This document shows positions 1 to 7,918 of a DNA stretch of 14,439 nt, piece by piece. Within the stretch, counting starts at the first letter, position 1; every line of letters begins with the position of its first letter. A model generated the notes under the pieces. That model worked only from the letters and a program-made list of their open reading frames with translations. It made no database searches and was not told the DNA's origin. The DNA is taken from the NCBI GenBank assembly GCA_035572335.1, contig DATNAW010000035.1, positions 1 through 14,439 on the forward strand. Direction: 5' to 3'. The translations under genes were made by a program, and so were the position numbers. The stretch is from 66-474 sp035572335 (GTDB taxonomy: Bacteria; Pseudomonadota; Gammaproteobacteria; Xanthomonadales; Rhodanobacteraceae).

Positions 1-2
1 TG

Positions 3-743
3 AACGCGGCGTCGGACGTTGCCAACCAGCTCGCCGACGCGCAGCGGCAACTCGATCTCGCAGAACACGACCTGCACGATTTGCTGGGACTCGATGCGTC
101 GGTGCCGCTGCACCTCACCGGTGGTCCCTTCATGGTTGAACCCGATGCGGGAGAAGTGCAGCGCGCGCTCAGCGACATGTCAAAACGGCGTCCGGACCTG
201 CTGGCGCTGCAAGCCGGTTACCGCGCGCAGGACCAGGCATTTCGCGCGGCGATCCTCGCGCAGTTTCCGGCAATCTCGGTCGGTTTCGTGAAAGCACGCG
301 ACAACGGCAGCATCTCCAGCCGCGGATTCTCGATTTCACTTTCGCTGCCCCTGTTCAATGGCAACCGGGGCAACGTCGCCGTCGAGCGCGCGACACGGCA
401 ACAGCTCCACGACGAATATTCGGCACGCCTGCTGACCGATCGCAACCAAGTCCAACACCTGCTGGCGGACTTGCAAAGCGATGGCGCGCAACGCACCACG
501 CTTGCTGGTCATGCCGCGCAACTGGCGCGGGCGCGCGACGCCGCGCGAACCAACTACGCCGCGGGACGGCTGGATTGGCCCACCTATCTTGCAATCCGCG
601 CCAACTCGCTCGCTGCCGACACCGCGCTGCTGGCGCTGGATCGGGACGCCCACGAAACCGGCATCGCGCTGGATGCCCTGGTGGGCAATTGGCCCGATGC
701 AGCGCCTTCCGAAAATAATCGAAAACGCTTTGTCCGCAAATGA
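3..743 (+). CDS. Outer-membrane efflux factor, TolC family (5' end missing)
   Basis: C-terminal part, about 246 residues, of an outer-membrane factor that forms the exit duct of a tripartite efflux pump. The frame is open from the left edge, so the signal peptide and first repeat lie outside the window. Long Ala/Gln/Leu/Arg-rich helices flank a beta-strand-like segment, SISLSLPLFNGNRGN, around nt 327-371. This is the family pattern of two coiled hairpins joined by membrane strands. The ending (YAAGRLDWPTYLAIRA, then a Leu/Ala-rich helix) is also typical of outer-membrane efflux proteins. The stop overlaps the start of the adaptor gene by ATGA, so the genes are likely translationally coupled. 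The family call is firm. The substrate cannot be told. Confidence 0.9.
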   Translation, partial: NAASDVANQLADAQRQLDLAEHDLHDLLGLDASVPLHLTGGPFMVEPDAGEVQRALSDMSKRRPDLLALQAGYRAQDQAFRAAILAQFPAISVGFVKARDNGSISSRGFSISLSLPLFNGNRGNVAVERATRQQLHDEYSARLLTDRNQVQHLLADLQSDGAQRTTLAGHAAQLARARDAARTNYAAGRLDWPTYLAIRANSLAADTALLALDRDAHETGIALDALVGNWPDAAPSENNRKRFVRK

Positions 744-1867
744 ACGCAAACAACACAAAAAAGATGCTTTCCAGTTCCCCCCTGCGATATTCGGGTCCCT
801 TCACATTGACTTGCGGGCTGCTTTTGCTCTTGGCCGCATGCTCTTCGGGCGGACCCTCCGATGCGGACACCCCAGCTCCGGTCGACGTCAGCACCGCGAT
901 GCCAGTGCGGCAAACATTTCACGCGCACATCGCCGCGTTCGGCATGCTGGCCGCCGACAACCGCAATGCATTGTCGCTCAGCCTTCCGCAGGCCGGACAG
1001 ATCACCGAGACGTACGTCCTCGCAGGCCGCCGCGTCGAGCATGGTGAAGTGCTGCTGAAACTCGCGACCGATCCGGCGACCCGCAGCGCGTATCTGCAGG
1101 CGCAAAGTGCCTTGCGGGTCGCGCGCGACGACCTGACGCGCACACTGCGCCTGCATGCGCAGAAACTCGCGACGAACGCGCAATTGGACGCCGCGCGCAA
1201 GGCGCTGACCGACGCGCAAGCCGCGCTGGGCGCGCAGGCACAGCTTGGCGGCGCACACGCAGTGACCGCTCTGATTGCACCGGCCGACGGCGTGGTCACG
1301 GCCGTGGACGTGCAACATGGGCAACGCGTCGCCGCGGGCACCACGCTGGCCCAGCTGGCGCCGCAGTCGGCGTTGTCCGCGCAACTTGGCGTGGAGCCCG
1401 CCGCCGCTGCGGATCTGAAGCTGGGCATGCCAGTGGTGATCCATCCGGTGTACGACTCTCGCGGCGCGCCACCGCTGCGCGCCAGCATCGCGATGGTGGG
1501 CGGCGCGGTGAATCCGCAGACCCATCTGGTCGATGTGGTCGCGACGCTCCAGCAAGCTTCGCAGCTCGCATCCGGCACCGCGTTGTCGGCGACGATCGAT
1601 ACCACCGAGTTCACCGCGTGGTCGGTGCCGCGCGACGCGCTGCAAAGTGACGCGCAAGGCGATTACCTGTTCCAGATCGAACACGACAAGGCCAAGCGCG
1701 TGGACGTGAAAGTGCTGGCGTCGGACGGCAGCCCGGTCGGCGTCGCCGGTGCACTCGATCCGCACACGCCGGTGATTACGCTCGGCAGCTATGAAGTTTC
1801 CGATGGCGATCCCGTGCGCGCCGCCTCGTCACCCGCCACCCATTCGGCTGGAACCGCCGCGCAATGA
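740..1867 (+). CDS. RND efflux periplasmic adaptor (HlyD-type), lipoprotein
   Basis: Membrane fusion protein of 375 residues that would bridge the inner-membrane RND permease and the outer-membrane duct. A hydrophobic N-terminal segment ends in the lipobox LAAC with Cys34, so the mature protein is probably lipid-anchored. The biotinyl-lipoyl half motifs lie near residues 87-110 (ITETYVLAGRRVEHGEVLLK) and 175-207 (LIAPADGVVTAVDVQHG). They flank an Ala/Arg/Gln-rich helical hairpin at about 113-168 that would contact the duct. A beta-barrel-like region follows. Met9 (nt 764) is an alternative start that keeps the whole lipobox. The gene overlaps the outer-membrane factor gene before it and the permease gene after it, both by ATGA. 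Family call firm, substrate unknown. Confidence 0.93.
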   Translation: MNANNTKKMLSSSPLRYSGPFTLTCGLLLLLAACSSGGPSDADTPAPVDVSTAMPVRQTFHAHIAAFGMLAADNRNALSLSLPQAGQITETYVLAGRRVEHGEVLLKLATDPATRSAYLQAQSALRVARDDLTRTLRLHAQKLATNAQLDAARKALTDAQAALGAQAQLGGAHAVTALIAPADGVVTAVDVQHGQRVAAGTTLAQLAPQSALSAQLGVEPAAAADLKLGMPVVIHPVYDSRGAPPLRASIAMVGGAVNPQTHLVDVVATLQQASQLASGTALSATIDTTEFTAWSVPRDALQSDAQGDYLFQIEHDKAKRVDVKVLASDGSPVGVAGALDPHTPVITLGSYEVSDGDPVRAASSPATHSAGTAAQ

Positions 1868-4800
1868 ACATTGCGCAATGGTTCCACGCGCATCGGCGCT
1901 CGCTGTTGTTCCTTATTGCGATCTTGGCGCTGGGCGGCCTCGGCGCCGTGTTCAACTTGCCGGTCGCGCTGTTCCCGGACGTCTCGTTCCCGCGCGTTCG
2001 CGTGAGCGTCGATGCCGGCGATCGACCCGCCGACCAGATGGCTGTCGCGGTCACCCGTCCCATCGCGGAGGCCATCCGCGGCGTGCGCGGCGTGCGCGAC
2101 GTGCATTCCACAACCAGCCGCGGCAGCGCCGAATTGAACGTGGATTTCGACTGGGGCGCGGACATGGCCCGCGCGTTCCTGGAAGTCAACGCCGCGACCA
2201 GTCAGGTACTACCCGACCTTCCGCCGGGCACGCGCATCAGTGCGGTGCGCATGGACCCGACCGTCAACGAACCGGTGATTGCCTACAGCCTACGCAGCCC
2301 GACCCTCACGCAGACCCAGTTGTACGACCTTGCGAAGTACCAGTTGCTGCCGTTGCTCAGCGGCGTGCAAGGGGTGGCGCGGGTGGACGTGCAGGGTCGC
2401 GGCACCGAGGAACTGCAGGTCGATGTCGACCCCGCGAAACTGCGCGCGCAGGATCTGACGATGGCCGACGTCGCCCGGGCCGTGTCCGGCGCGGCCGACA
2501 TCTCGGCGCTGGGCCGGTTGGCCGACCACTACAAGTTGTTCCTGTTGCTGGCGAACAATCAGCCGGCCGACGTGCATGCATTGGGCGACGTGGTGGTGCG
2601 CGCCGGACCGGGCGGCGGGGTGCGGGTCGGCGACGTCGCGAGCGTGAAACGCTCCACCAAACCGGAGTGGGTGCGAACCGATGCCGATGGCCGCCCCGCG
2701 ATCCTGATGCAGGTCTTCCAGCAATCCGCTGCCAACAGCTTGGCGATGGTGGACGCGGTCAAGGCCAAGCTTGCGTCTTATGCACCGCAGCTTCCCAAGG
2801 GCGTGAAGATCGCGACCTGGTACGACCAGACGCAACTGGTGAGGGGCTCCGCCGGCAGCGTGCGCGACGCGATCCTAATCGGCATCGTGCTGGCTGGCAT
2901 CGTGCTGTTCGTGTTCCTGCGCAACACCCGCGTGATCCTAATCGCGATGCTGGTGGTGCCGGCGACGCTCGCGATCACCACCTTGCTGCTGAAGCTGTTC
3001 GGCATGAGCTTCAACATGATGACGCTGGGCGGCATGGCCGCCGCCGTTGGGCTTCTGATCGACGATGTGGTGGTGATGCTAGAACACATCATACGCCGGA
3101 TCACCGCCGAAAGCGGAGCCGTGCGCGATCGCATCACCGCCGCCGCGCGTGAATTTGCGCACCCACAGACGGGCTCGTCCTCGGCGACCATCATCATCTT
3201 CCTGCCGCTGGCATTCCTGACCGGCGTCACCGGCGCGTTTTTCAAGGCGCTATCTCTGACGATGGCGAGCGCGCTGGTGATCTCGTACCTGCTCACCTTC
3301 ATCGCAGTGCCGCTGCTAGCCGAGCGCCTCATCGACGAGCGCCACGCCCAGGAACACAAGCCCGGTCGTTTCGGACAGAGGTTTTCGCATTTCTACGAGG
3401 GCGTGCTGCTGCGCGTGCTGGAATGGCCCGCGCTGCTGTTGATCGGGTTGGTGCCGCTGGTGGTCGCGGGATTCTTCGCCTACAAGTCGGTCGGCTCCGG
3501 TTTCATGCCCAAGATGGACGAGGGCGGATTCGTGCTCGACTACCTTTCGGTACCGGGCACCTCGCTTGAAGAAACCGATCGTCTGCTGCGCAAGGTCGCC
3601 GCGATCCTGCACGCCAATCCCTACGTGGATACCTGGTCACGCCGCACCGGCCTGCAACTCGGCGGCGGCCTCACAGAAGCCAATCGCGGCGACATCTTCG
3701 TGCGCCTGAAGAACGGGTCGCGGCCCTCGACTGAAACGGTGATGGAACACATCCGCGAGCAAGTCGCCGCCAAGGTGCCGGGGCTGGACATCGATGTTTC
3801 GCAACTGATGGAAGACCTGATCGGCGACCTCACCGCGGTCCCGGAACCCATCGAGGTGAAACTGTTCTCGGACAACGTGAACGAGCTGAACGCTACGGCG
3901 AAGAAAGTTGCAGGGCAACTTTCGAAGATCCATGGCGTGGTCGGCGTGCGCAACGGCATCAACCCTGCAGGTAATGCACTGGAGGTACACGTCGATCCGG
4001 TCAAGGCGGCGTTGCTGGGGCTCGATCCGCAAAGCGTGACCAGTCAGGTGGCCGCGGCCGCGGCTGGCAACATCGCCGCGCAATTGCCGAGCGGACCCAA
4101 GATGATCGATGTCAGGGTCTGGGTGCCGCCGAACGAACGCGCCGAGATCGAACAACTGGCAGTGTTGCCGATCAGTGACGGACGCGGTCATGTGTTCCCA
4201 CTTTCCCGCGTCGCGACGCTTTCCGAAAAGCGCGGGCAACCCGAGATCGACCACGAGAACCTGAAGCGGATGGTGGCGGTGACCGGTCGCATTGCGGGGC
4301 GCGACTTGGGCTCCACGATGGCGGACGTCAAGAAGCTGCTATCGACGCATGGCGAATTGCCACATGGGATGTACTACGAACTGGGCGGGCTGTACCTGCA
4401 GCAGCAGATCGCGTTCCACGGCCTCACCATCGTGCTGCTGACCGCGATCGCGCTGGTGTTCACCCTTTTGCTGTTCCTGTACGAAAGCTTCCTCGCCGCG
4501 ATCGTGGTATTGATCCAGCCGCTGCTGGCGATCTGCGGGGTGTTCATCGGGTTGTGGGTGACGGGCATCGAACTCGACATCTCCTCGATGATGGGCATGA
4601 CGATGATCGTCGGCATCGTCACCGAACTTGCGATCTTCTATTTCTCCGAACTCACCCAGATACGCAAGCAGCCGGCCGAAGGAGACGAGAAGCCGCATCT
4701 GCGCGACATGCTGCTGCAGGCGGGGCACCGTCGCATGCGCGCGATCCTGATGTCGAGCATCGCGATGATCCTGACCTTGTTGCCGCTGGCGCTCGCGATC

Positions 4801-4932
4801 GGCCGCGGCTCGCAGATGCAGCAGCCACTGGCGATCGCGATCATCGCCGGCATGCTGATGGCGGTACCGCTGGTGCTGGTGGTGATGCCTGCCTTGTATG
4901 CGCTGGCGATGCGGTTCAAATCGCCCGGTTGA
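1864..4932 (+). CDS. RND efflux pump permease subunit
   Basis: Inner-membrane proton-driven transporter of 1022 residues, normal for AcrB/CzcA relatives, with the usual duplicated plan of a TM helix, a large periplasmic porter loop and a TM bundle. The N-terminal region has the family motif FPDVSFPRVRV. The second half begins its periplasmic part with GSGFMPKMDEGG, a form nearer to heavy-metal pumps. TM4 reads GLLIDDVVVMLEH, with the Asp pair D400/D401 typical of drug-type (HAE) proton relays. TM10 reads GIVTELAIFYFSE, with Glu921 where AcrB has Lys940. The TM11 region starts RRMRAILMSS and keeps Arg near AcrB Arg971. The permease therefore mixes HAE-like and HME-like features, and the substrate should not be guessed. 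It is the third gene of the operon. Its last 17 bases overlap the end of the opposite-strand kinase gene. Confidence 0.97.
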   Translation: MNIAQWFHAHRRSLLFLIAILALGGLGAVFNLPVALFPDVSFPRVRVSVDAGDRPADQMAVAVTRPIAEAIRGVRGVRDVHSTTSRGSAELNVDFDWGADMARAFLEVNAATSQVLPDLPPGTRISAVRMDPTVNEPVIAYSLRSPTLTQTQLYDLAKYQLLPLLSGVQGVARVDVQGRGTEELQVDVDPAKLRAQDLTMADVARAVSGAADISALGRLADHYKLFLLLANNQPADVHALGDVVVRAGPGGGVRVGDVASVKRSTKPEWVRTDADGRPAILMQVFQQSAANSLAMVDAVKAKLASYAPQLPKGVKIATWYDQTQLVRGSAGSVRDAILIGIVLAGIVLFVFLRNTRVILIAMLVVPATLAITTLLLKLFGMSFNMMTLGGMAAAVGLLIDDVVVMLEHIIRRITAESGAVRDRITAAAREFAHPQTGSSSATIIIFLPLAFLTGVTGAFFKALSLTMASALVISYLLTFIAVPLLAERLIDERHAQEHKPGRFGQRFSHFYEGVLLRVLEWPALLLIGLVPLVVAGFFAYKSVGSGFMPKMDEGGFVLDYLSVPGTSLEETDRLLRKVAAILHANPYVDTWSRRTGLQLGGGLTEANRGDIFVRLKNGSRPSTETVMEHIREQVAAKVPGLDIDVSQLMEDLIGDLTAVPEPIEVKLFSDNVNELNATAKKVAGQLSKIHGVVGVRNGINPAGNALEVHVDPVKAALLGLDPQSVTSQVAAAAAGNIAAQLPSGPKMIDVRVWVPPNERAEIEQLAVLPISDGRGHVFPLSRVATLSEKRGQPEIDHENLKRMVAVTGRIAGRDLGSTMADVKKLLSTHGELPHGMYYELGGLYLQQQIAFHGLTIVLLTAIALVFTLLLFLYESFLAAIVVLIQPLLAICGVFIGLWVTGIELDISSMMGMTMIVGIVTELAIFYFSELTQIRKQPAEGDEKPHLRDMLLQAGHRRMRAILMSSIAMILTLLPLALAIGRGSQMQQPLAIAIIAGMLMAVPLVLVVMPALYALAMRFKSPG

Positions 4933-6349
4933 CCGTCAAAGGATTTTGTCCCGCTTGCGGGGGCACGACGCCCTTCTGCCAATGCAGGCTGGCGCGCAAT
5001 ACACCATCCTCCATTTCGAACGACAACGTCTTGCGCAGCGCGCGCGCCGCGGCGCCGGCCAGCGCAAGCCCGAGTCCCGCGTGGCCTGCGCCCTGCGCCT
5101 CCTTGCGCCAGAAACGCTGGCCGAAATTGGCAAGGTCTTCCGGATGCAGCGCGGGCGCTGCGTTGCAAACCTCGATGCCATCGTGGTTCGCGGACAACTC
5201 GACTACGCTGCCGCGAGGCGCGTAGGCCACGGCGTTGCCCAGCAGATTGTCGAGCACGATTTCCAGCAACGCGGCATCGGTCTCGACTGCGAAATCCGGA
5301 CCGCACGCAAGATCGGTTTCGACGCGCACGTCGCGCGCACGCGCCCCGGCTTCGTGCCGAGCCCGAATTCGTCCCAACCACGGCGGCAGCAGCAACCGTT
5401 CCGGCCGCGACTGTTCGAGACCCGACTGGATGCGGGTCAGTTGCAGCAGCGCGGTGACGGTGGCCTCCAGTTCCGTTCCGATGCTGCCGATTTCCTGCAA
5501 CAGGCTGCGCGTGTCACGCCCGCTCGGATAGCGCGTTTCCACATCCACCAACGTGTGCAGTTCGGCGAGCCGCGTTCGGAATTCATGCGCCAGCCCCGAA
5601 GCGAACTGGCGTTCGCGCGCGAGTCCTTCGTCCATCCGCGCCAGCACCTCGTTGAAGCGCGCGACCAGCGACGCCAGTTCGGTGGTCGTGCTGGCGGGCA
5701 GGCGGCCACCGGGCGCATCCGGACCGATGTCCGCCATCGCGCGGTCGAGCACCGACAACGGTCTCAAGCCCCGCCGTACCAGCCACGGCGTCGCCAACAT
5801 CACCAGCACGCATGCGCCCAGCAAGCAGGCCAGCAGGATGAAATCGAGCGCGTCCAGCAGGTTGTCCAGCGGCCCGCTGTCCAGGGCGTAAGTCAACGCA
5901 CAGCTCGTGGCTGTCGACGCCGGCGCGCGTCCTTCCCGCGTCGGCGCGAAACGGAAAGCGACCACCCGCAGCGGGCGGCCGTCGCGCAGTTGCGCATCGG
6001 CGAATGCGGGCGATTCGCCGGCATGGATCGACGGCGGCACTTCGGCCGTGCGTGCGATCACGAAATCGCGACAGCGCAGTTCGTACCAGCTCATGTCGGC
6101 GTTGCCCGGGAACACGGCAGTGGCGGCATCCTCCGCATCCACTTCGATGCGACCATTTTTGACCTGCGTCAGCGCGGCCAGCGATTGCGCCTGCGCCAGC
6201 AGCGAGGCATCGAAGCGTTGCTGCATCTCGGCATCGGCGCGCCAGTCCACGATTTTCGCGGCGACACCGAACACCGCCAGCACCGCCAGCGCCAGCAGCA
6301 GCGTCAGGCGCGCGCGCAGCGAGAACTTCCGCGGTCTTCTTAGTGGCAT
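4916..6349 (-). CDS. Two-component sensor histidine kinase
   Basis: Membrane sensor kinase of 477 residues from the ATG at 6349. The frame stays open upstream to an ATG at 6379 and a GTG at 6403. I chose 6349 because TM1 then begins about 13 residues in after a basic stretch, and GGA lies 5 nt upstream. Order: TM1 about 14-32, periplasmic sensor about 33-165, TM2 about 170-190, HAMP-like linker, H-box GLAHEFRTRLAEL with His255, N-box DNLLGNA with Asn372, then RFWRK and the glycine box HAGLGLALA (about 423-431). The usual DxGxG box is replaced by EVCNAAPAL. I believe this is normal for a QseC-like subset seen in this group of bacteria, but I cannot verify it. The H-box has Arg where Pro is usual. 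It lies downstream of the response regulator as its likely partner. The signal is unknown. Confidence 0.94.
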   Translation of the reverse strand: MPLRRPRKFSLRARLTLLLALAVLAVFGVAAKIVDWRADAEMQQRFDASLLAQAQSLAALTQVKNGRIEVDAEDAATAVFPGNADMSWYELRCRDFVIARTAEVPPSIHAGESPAFADAQLRDGRPLRVVAFRFAPTREGRAPASTATSCALTYALDSGPLDNLLDALDFILLACLLGACVLVMLATPWLVRRGLRPLSVLDRAMADIGPDAPGGRLPASTTTELASLVARFNEVLARMDEGLARERQFASGLAHEFRTRLAELHTLVDVETRYPSGRDTRSLLQEIGSIGTELEATVTALLQLTRIQSGLEQSRPERLLLPPWLGRIRARHEAGARARDVRVETDLACGPDFAVETDAALLEIVLDNLLGNAVAYAPRGSVVELSANHDGIEVCNAAPALHPEDLANFGQRFWRKEAQGAGHAGLGLALAGAAARALRKTLSFEMEDGVLRASLHWQKGVVPPQAGQNPLTVNRAI

Positions 6350-6431
6350 CCGTGTTCCATCATTCTGCCTACTCGACATTCGTCCGCAAACGAAAGCAGC
6401 CACTGCGGCGCGGCGCTTCGCTGCATCGCTT

Positions 6432-7097
6432 TCATGGAATCAGGTAACCCGCGCCGCGGCGGTTCTCGATCAGGCCCTCGCAACCCGCGTCGACGAGCTT
6501 GCGGCGCAGGCTGAACACCACCACTTCGATGCTGCGGTCGGAAGCCTCGCTGCCGCTGCCCGCGATCCGTTCCAAGATCGCCGCGCGCGTGAACACGCGC
6601 CCACGATGGCGTAGCAGCAGTTCCAGCAATGCGAACTCACGCGGCGTCAATTGCAGCATGCCGCGGTTGGCGGTCACCCTCCGTGCCTGCGCGTCCAGCC
6701 GCACGCCAGCGTGTTCCAATACATCGGCCTGCACCTCAGCCGGCCGCCGTGCCAGGGCATGCAAGCGTGCCAGCACTTCCTCGAACGCGAAGGGCTTCAC
6801 GAGGTAATCGTCGGCGCCAGCATTCAGGGCTTCGATGCGGTCGTGCACCTGGTCGCGCGCCGACAGCACCAGCACGCGCGGACGTTCGCCGCCCGCGGGC
6901 AGCGCGCCCAATACGCCGAATCCATCGAGGCGCGGCAGACCCAGATCCAGAATCACGAAGTCGTAGCCGAACCCGGCGAGGTATCCAGTGGCCTCCACGC
7001 CGTCGCAAGCCACGTCGACGGTGAAGCCTTCCGCACGCAATCCGCGCGCGACGTTGTCGCGCAGGCGTTCCGAATCCTCGACCAGCAGCAGGTTCAT
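6432..7097 (-). CDS. OmpR/PhoB-family response regulator
   Basis: DNA-binding response regulator of 221 residues. The start is set at the ATG at 7097, which opens MNLLLVEDSERL, a standard receiver beginning, and has GGAG 8 nt upstream. The 15 further codons available upstream do not look coding. Receiver domain: acidic Glu7/Asp8, phospho-acceptor Asp51 in FVILDLGLP, Ser79 and Lys101 in LVKPF. A winged-helix effector domain occupies about 125-220 (QLTPREFALLELLLR, SIEVVVFSLRRKL, ending RGAGYLIP). Such proteins dimerise on tandem half-sites one helical turn apart, and a candidate lies in the divergent upstream gap at 7162-7178. It is co-directional with the kinase gene, and together they form a two-gene operon. 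Nearest named relatives are QseB/PmrA-like, but I give no symbol. Confidence 0.97.
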   Translation of the reverse strand: MNLLLVEDSERLRDNVARGLRAEGFTVDVACDGVEATGYLAGFGYDFVILDLGLPRLDGFGVLGALPAGGERPRVLVLSARDQVHDRIEALNAGADDYLVKPFAFEEVLARLHALARRPAEVQADVLEHAGVRLDAQARRVTANRGMLQLTPREFALLELLLRHRGRVFTRAAILERIAGSGSEASDRSIEVVVFSLRRKLVDAGCEGLIENRRGAGYLIP

Positions 7098-7161
7098 GCA
7101 CCGCGCTCCAACGTCCATTGACCCGACGCACGAAACTACCACTGCGATCGCGCAACGACCA

Positions 7162-7178
7162 CTAAGCGCTCCCTAAGC
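7162..7178. promoter_or_regulatory. Candidate response-regulator binding site (tandem CTAAGC repeat)
   Basis: Two exact copies of CTAAGC at 7162-7167 and 7173-7178 are separated by 5 bp, an 11-bp period. This is the geometry of OmpR-family tandem half-sites, and read on the minus strand it is GCTTAG-N5-GCTTAG, close in form to PmrA/QseB boxes. It sits almost midway between the response regulator start (65 bp away) and the PepSY start (68 bp away), so it could serve both. A weak -10-like AAAGAT lies 17 bp beyond it on the plus strand at 7196-7201. The repeat is seen; the binding is inferred. Confidence 0.55.
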
Positions 7179-7232
7179 ACCCGCACAGCAACGCCAAAGA
7201 TTCGCGGAGCATGCTCGTTCCTCTTTCCACAA

Positions 7233-7239
7233 AGGAGGT
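7233..7239 (+). promoter_or_regulatory. Strong ribosome binding site of the PepSY gene
   Basis: AGGAGGT, a full anti-16S match, ends 7 nt before the ATG at 7247. It decides between that ATG and the in-frame ATG at 7211, which has no such site and would add 12 residues ahead of a normal signal peptide. It suggests high translation. Confidence 0.85.
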
Positions 7240-7246
7240 CGCGAAC

Positions 7247-7789
7247 ATGAAACGCATTGTCACCATCGGCGCGGCCATCGCACTCGCCGCAGGCGTCTCG
7301 AGCGCCGCGTTCGCAGGCCATATCGAGGCCGGCGATCACATGGAGATGGCCGCCGTGTTGAAGGCGCCCGTCACACCCACCCAGGCCGTAAAGATCGCCG
7401 AAAGCGGCGGCGGACATGCGTTCGGTTACGGCATGGAAGCCAATCAGCACGGGCATTGGTATGAAGTCAGCGTGCTGCGTGGCGGCGCGAAGCTGCTGCT
7501 GCGCATCGATGCCACCACCGGCAAGGTGCTGGGCAGCGCGCCCGCCCGCGGCGGTGAGGCCCAAGGCGCGCATGCGCTGGACGGCAGCAAGCTCGACTTC
7601 GACGAGGCCATCACGAAGGCTGAACGCGTGGGCAATGGCCCCGCGCTCGAAGCCGACGCGGCCGGCCACGGCAAGGATGCACATGTCGACGTGGATGTCA
7701 TCCAGAACCATGGCCAGCGTGTCGCGCACTATCGCGAATCGATGCAGAACGGCCAGATCCATTCGAAGCTGAACGGCACGGATTCCTGA
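7247..7789 (+). CDS. Secreted PepSY-domain protein
   Basis: Small periplasmic or secreted protein of 180 residues. A clear signal peptide (basic MKR, a hydrophobic Ala-rich core, AFA cleavage site at residues 21-23) precedes two PepSY-like units. The first is at about 44-95 (TQAVKIAESGGG ... LLLRIDATTGKVLG). The second is at about 115-173 (LDFDEAITKAERVG ... YRESMQNGQIHSKL). PepSY domains are known as small periplasmic modules, some acting as protease inhibitors or sensor partners, but the function here is unproved. The mature chain carries about 11 histidines, including HGH at 68-70, so metal contact is conceivable. It is divergent from the response regulator gene with a shared control region, which suggests it is a target, or a feedback partner, of that two-component system. 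The start is fixed by a strong ribosome binding site. Confidence 0.93.
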   Translation: MKRIVTIGAAIALAAGVSSAAFAGHIEAGDHMEMAAVLKAPVTPTQAVKIAESGGGHAFGYGMEANQHGHWYEVSVLRGGAKLLLRIDATTGKVLGSAPARGGEAQGAHALDGSKLDFDEAITKAERVGNGPALEADAAGHGKDAHVDVDVIQNHGQRVAHYRESMQNGQIHSKLNGTDS

Positions 7790-7918
7790 TCCGGCGGCAT
7801 CCCGGCAGGCGTGACGCGACTGTCGGCAGAGGACACGAAAGGCCAGCGAAAGCGTAGCCAAAGCAAGCGCGAAGCGAGTATCGCTATACAAGCGTCATGG
7901 ATAGGCGCGGACGGTGAA

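Noticed and set aside
584..1765. A 393-codon minus-strand frame opposite the adaptor gene
   Set aside because: It spans the outer-membrane factor/adaptor junction, is Arg/His-rich, and has no recognisable domain or ribosome site.
1791..3152. A 453-codon plus-strand frame inside the permease gene
   Set aside because: It is Arg/Gly-rich with no domain, and the real RND permease occupies another frame with clear family motifs.
4898..6343. A 481-codon open frame on the plus strand across the kinase gene
   Set aside because: Its protein is a run of Arg/Gln/His-rich low-complexity sequence. The opposite strand has a full histidine kinase with all its motifs, so this is a GC-rich shadow.
7144..7151. 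GCGATCGC palindrome in the divergent gap, considered as an operator
   Set aside because: An 8-bp palindrome of this composition is frequent in high-GC genomes and has no family match; the CTAAGC pair is the better candidate.
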